Source of the DNA: Lachnospiraceae bacterium
Lineage (GTDB): Bacteria > Bacillota > Clostridia > Lachnospirales > Lachnospiraceae
Length of the DNA stretch: 41,741 nucleotides
Direction: 5' to 3'
Assembly (NCBI GenBank): GCA_030536455.1
Contig: JAUNPZ010000005.1
Coordinates: 1 to 41,741, forward strand
This document shows, in pieces, positions 40,006 to 41,741 of the stretch. The notes under the pieces are model-generated. The model searched no databases and had not been told where the DNA came from. It saw nothing but the letters and a program-made list of their open reading frames with translations. A program made the position numbers and the translations under genes. Position 1 is the first letter of the stretch, and every line of letters starts with the position of its first letter.

Positions 40006-41741
40006 TTATTGACTTTTCTTGTTGTCCTTGTCTATTTTGACCAGAATTGTGCTTTTTGTATAATTCTCTTTGTCTGTTTTGATGGATAAACCATACTCTT
40101 CTCCGTAAATAATGCGCAGCCTCCGGTCTACATTTCGTATGCCCAGGCTGACATGGTGCTCCTCATCCTCCCGGCAGTCCTCACCCAGAAGATAGTCAAT
40201 CCGCTTCCGGTCCTCCTCGCTTAAGCCGCCGTCATTGATGACCTCGATGTACATCTTTTCGTCCTTTTCAAAGATGTGGATGCTGACCTTACCGGTCTTC
40301 CGCCCCTGCATCCCGTGCTCTACCGCATTTTCCACGATGGGCTGGATAATCAGAAGCGGCACCTTCACATCCAGAAGAGACGGCTCAATCCAGCGCTCCA
40401 CCGTGAACCGCTCTCCCAGCCGCTGCTTAATGATATAAAGGTAGGCGTCCACATACTCCAGTTCCTCCGCCAGCGTGATATAGCGCCGGTGCCGCCGGTT
40501 CATGGTGGCATTCAGCATCGTAGCCAGGGCTTCAATCATGCCGCTGATTTTTTCATTTCCATTCATCCTGGCCTCCCAGTTGATGATTTCCAGCGTGTTA
40601 TTCAGGAAATGCGGATTAATCTGGGACTGGAGCGCCTTGATGCTGGCATCCTTCAGCGCCAGCTCCTCTAAGTAAATCTTCTCAAACTGATGCTTCAGCT
40701 CCACGCTCATGGCATTAAATGCTCCGTCCAGGTATTCAAATTCCATACTGCTTCCCGTTTCCTGAATCTGATGGCCGTAATTGCCATTGGCAATCTCCCT
40801 GGACGCCGATACCAGCTCCGCCACCGGCTTCGTTACCTTGGTATGGAAAAAACGGAAAATCATATACACCAGCGGAATGACAAACAGCACCACCAGTCCC
40901 AGCATCCAGTAAATCATCCGCATATCGTCCACCAGCATCTTGGAATCCAGCTTCACCAGGCAGACCAGCTCCTGATCTTCAAAGGCAAACTTCCGGTAGG
41001 AAAACGCCCTTCCCGCCCGGTGCTCATAGCCGTTTTCCGGTTTCGTCAGGGTTTCCACCCAGGTTCCCCCGTTCTTTTCCCGCTCAATCGCCTCCGCCGA
41101 ATGCACCCCCAGCGCTTCCGGCAGAATGTCCAGCGCCTCTGCCGTTCCGTTCCCGAACACCGCCTCCCCGTCCAGATAGACCTCGTAATCCAGCGCACCC
41201 CAGACACTGTTCAGGCTTTCAAACACGAATTTCGGAGACAGCTCGATTACCAGCACCGCATACGGACAAAAGGACGCATCCACCAGATTCCGCACCATAT
41301 AACAGTGGCCGTTCTCCATCCGAAGCTCCGTCCGGGTCTCCCGCCGGGAGGCCTGCGCCCTCATATCCTCCAGATGATTTTCCTTAAAATATTCAATCCG
41401 GCTGTACCCCTCCGCCCCTACATTATTATCCTGATAGGTATTGTAGGTAAAGCAGAACACATCCGGCTCCTCCAGGAGAAACACCACTGTGCTCAAGAAA
41501 TTCCGGTCATACTTATACTGCTGGTTTAAAAAACTGGTCACAGCCGTGACAAAAGCGCCTTTGCTGTGATTTCTCCGGTACTGATTGTAGCTGTCCCGGA
41601 TGACCGGATTGTAGGAGGCCATCTTGGACGCCGCCAGCGTCTCCGAAAGCTGCAGTTCACAGATTTCCACCGCCTTCTCAGTGGAGATGCCGATGGTCCG
41701 GCGAATCTGCCCGCTGATGGTATGGGACACCAGATACAGCA
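40006..41741 (-). CDS. Sensor histidine kinase, YesM type (5' end outside the window)
   Basis: At least 574 residues are visible; the frame is still open at the right edge (LYLVSHTISGQIRRTIG reads on upstream), so the true start and first membrane helix lie outside. An extracellular sensor region of about 250 residues (dCACHE-like by position) is followed by a second membrane helix (MIYWMLGLVVLFVIPLVYMI), a HAMP domain (KPVAELVSASREIANGNYG), the His-kinase domain with phospho-acceptor INPHFLNNTLEIINWE, and an ATPase part with IQPIVENAVEHGMQ. It should sense an external sugar, directly or with the binding protein, and phosphorylate the regulator at 35712. It ends 135 bases above the binding-protein gene. 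Confidence 0.93.
   Translation of the reverse strand, partial: LYLVSHTISGQIRRTIGISTEKAVEICELQLSETLAASKMASYNPVIRDSYNQYRRNHSKGAFVTAVTSFLNQQYKYDRNFLSTVVFLLEEPDVFCFTYNTYQDNNVGAEGYSRIEYFKENHLEDMRAQASRRETRTELRMENGHCYMVRNLVDASFCPYAVLVIELSPKFVFESLNSVWGALDYEVYLDGEAVFGNGTAEALDILPEALGVHSAEAIEREKNGGTWVETLTKPENGYEHRAGRAFSYRKFAFEDQELVCLVKLDSKMLVDDMRMIYWMLGLVVLFVIPLVYMIFRFFHTKVTKPVAELVSASREIANGNYGHQIQETGSSMEFEYLDGAFNAMSVELKHQFEKIYLEELALKDASIKALQSQINPHFLNNTLEIINWEARMNGNEKISGMIEALATMLNATMNRRHRRYITLAEELEYVDAYLYIIKQRLGERFTVERWIEPSLLDVKVPLLIIQPIVENAVEHGMQGRKTGKVSIHIFEKDEKMYIEVINDGGLSEEDRKRIDYLLGEDCREDEEHHVSLGIRNVDRRLRIIYGEEYGLSIKTDKENYTKSTILVKIDKDNKKSQ

Noticed and set aside
40690-41529. 279-residue plus-strand open frame opposite the histidine kinase
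   Set aside because: Antisense shadow of a gene with unmistakable kinase motifs; composition is biased to His, Pro and Arg.

Overview
The window looks like chromosome from a gut-type Clostridia bacterium, most likely a member of the Lachnospiraceae. The signs are AGGAGG-type ribosome binding sites almost everywhere, a PadR plus HAAS/DUF1700 pair, choline-binding-like wall repeats, a YesM/YesN two-component system around a sugar ABC transporter, lipoprotein linkers rich in KAPETTAAP, and a GC content near one half in most genes. No tRNA, rRNA, CRISPR array, phage gene, integrase or transposase was seen. Most genes lie on the minus strand.

Layout. 0.1-2.6 kb: histidine phosphatase, HAAS/DUF1700 membrane protein and PadR regulator. 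2.6-4.6 kb: a three-copy 51-bp promoter-like repeat, a small orphan gene and a secreted wall-binding protein, both on plus. 4.6-9.1 kb: GNAT acetyltransferase, OGG-type DNA glycosylase, cytidylate-kinase-like protein, dicarboxylate symporter and RmlD-like reductase. 9.3-11.0 kb: a ferredoxin-type aldo/keto reductase converging on an RpiB/LacAB-type isomerase. 11.2-13.6 kb: an AT-rich, stand-alone gene for a UvrD-like helicase fused to a PD-(D/E)XK-like nuclease and a complete LexA-type self-cleaving peptidase. 14.0-16.4 kb: an NSS transporter divergent from a LysR regulator. 16.5-20.4 kb: a likely catabolic operon (cyclase family hydrolase, ROK fructokinase, two Gfo/Idh/MocA dehydrogenases). 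20.5-27.5 kb: two lipoprotein plus large secreted protein pairs, each pair overlapping by 4 bases. 27.6-34.0 kb: a probable five-gene operon: MATE transporter, STAND (NB-ARC plus TPR) ATPase, an HTH-like protein, a WG-repeat lipoprotein and a wall-binding protein. It carries two apparent frameshifts, one at a run of eight G. 34.3-35.6 kb: a second NSS transporter. 35.7-41.7 kb: YesN-type regulator, two ABC permeases, solute-binding protein and YesM-type kinase, which runs off the right edge.

The strongest candidate for an undescribed system is the helicase-nuclease-LexA protein at 11174-13621. All helicase motifs, a D...ExK nuclease core, an Ala-Gly cleavage site and the Ser/Lys dyad are visible and correctly spaced. 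This suggests a DNA-processing enzyme controlled by self-cleavage after DNA damage or invasion. The MATE/STAND/WG operon, with its homopolymer frameshift, and the paired secreted proteins come next. All functional statements rest on motif recognition by eye; no database search was run.
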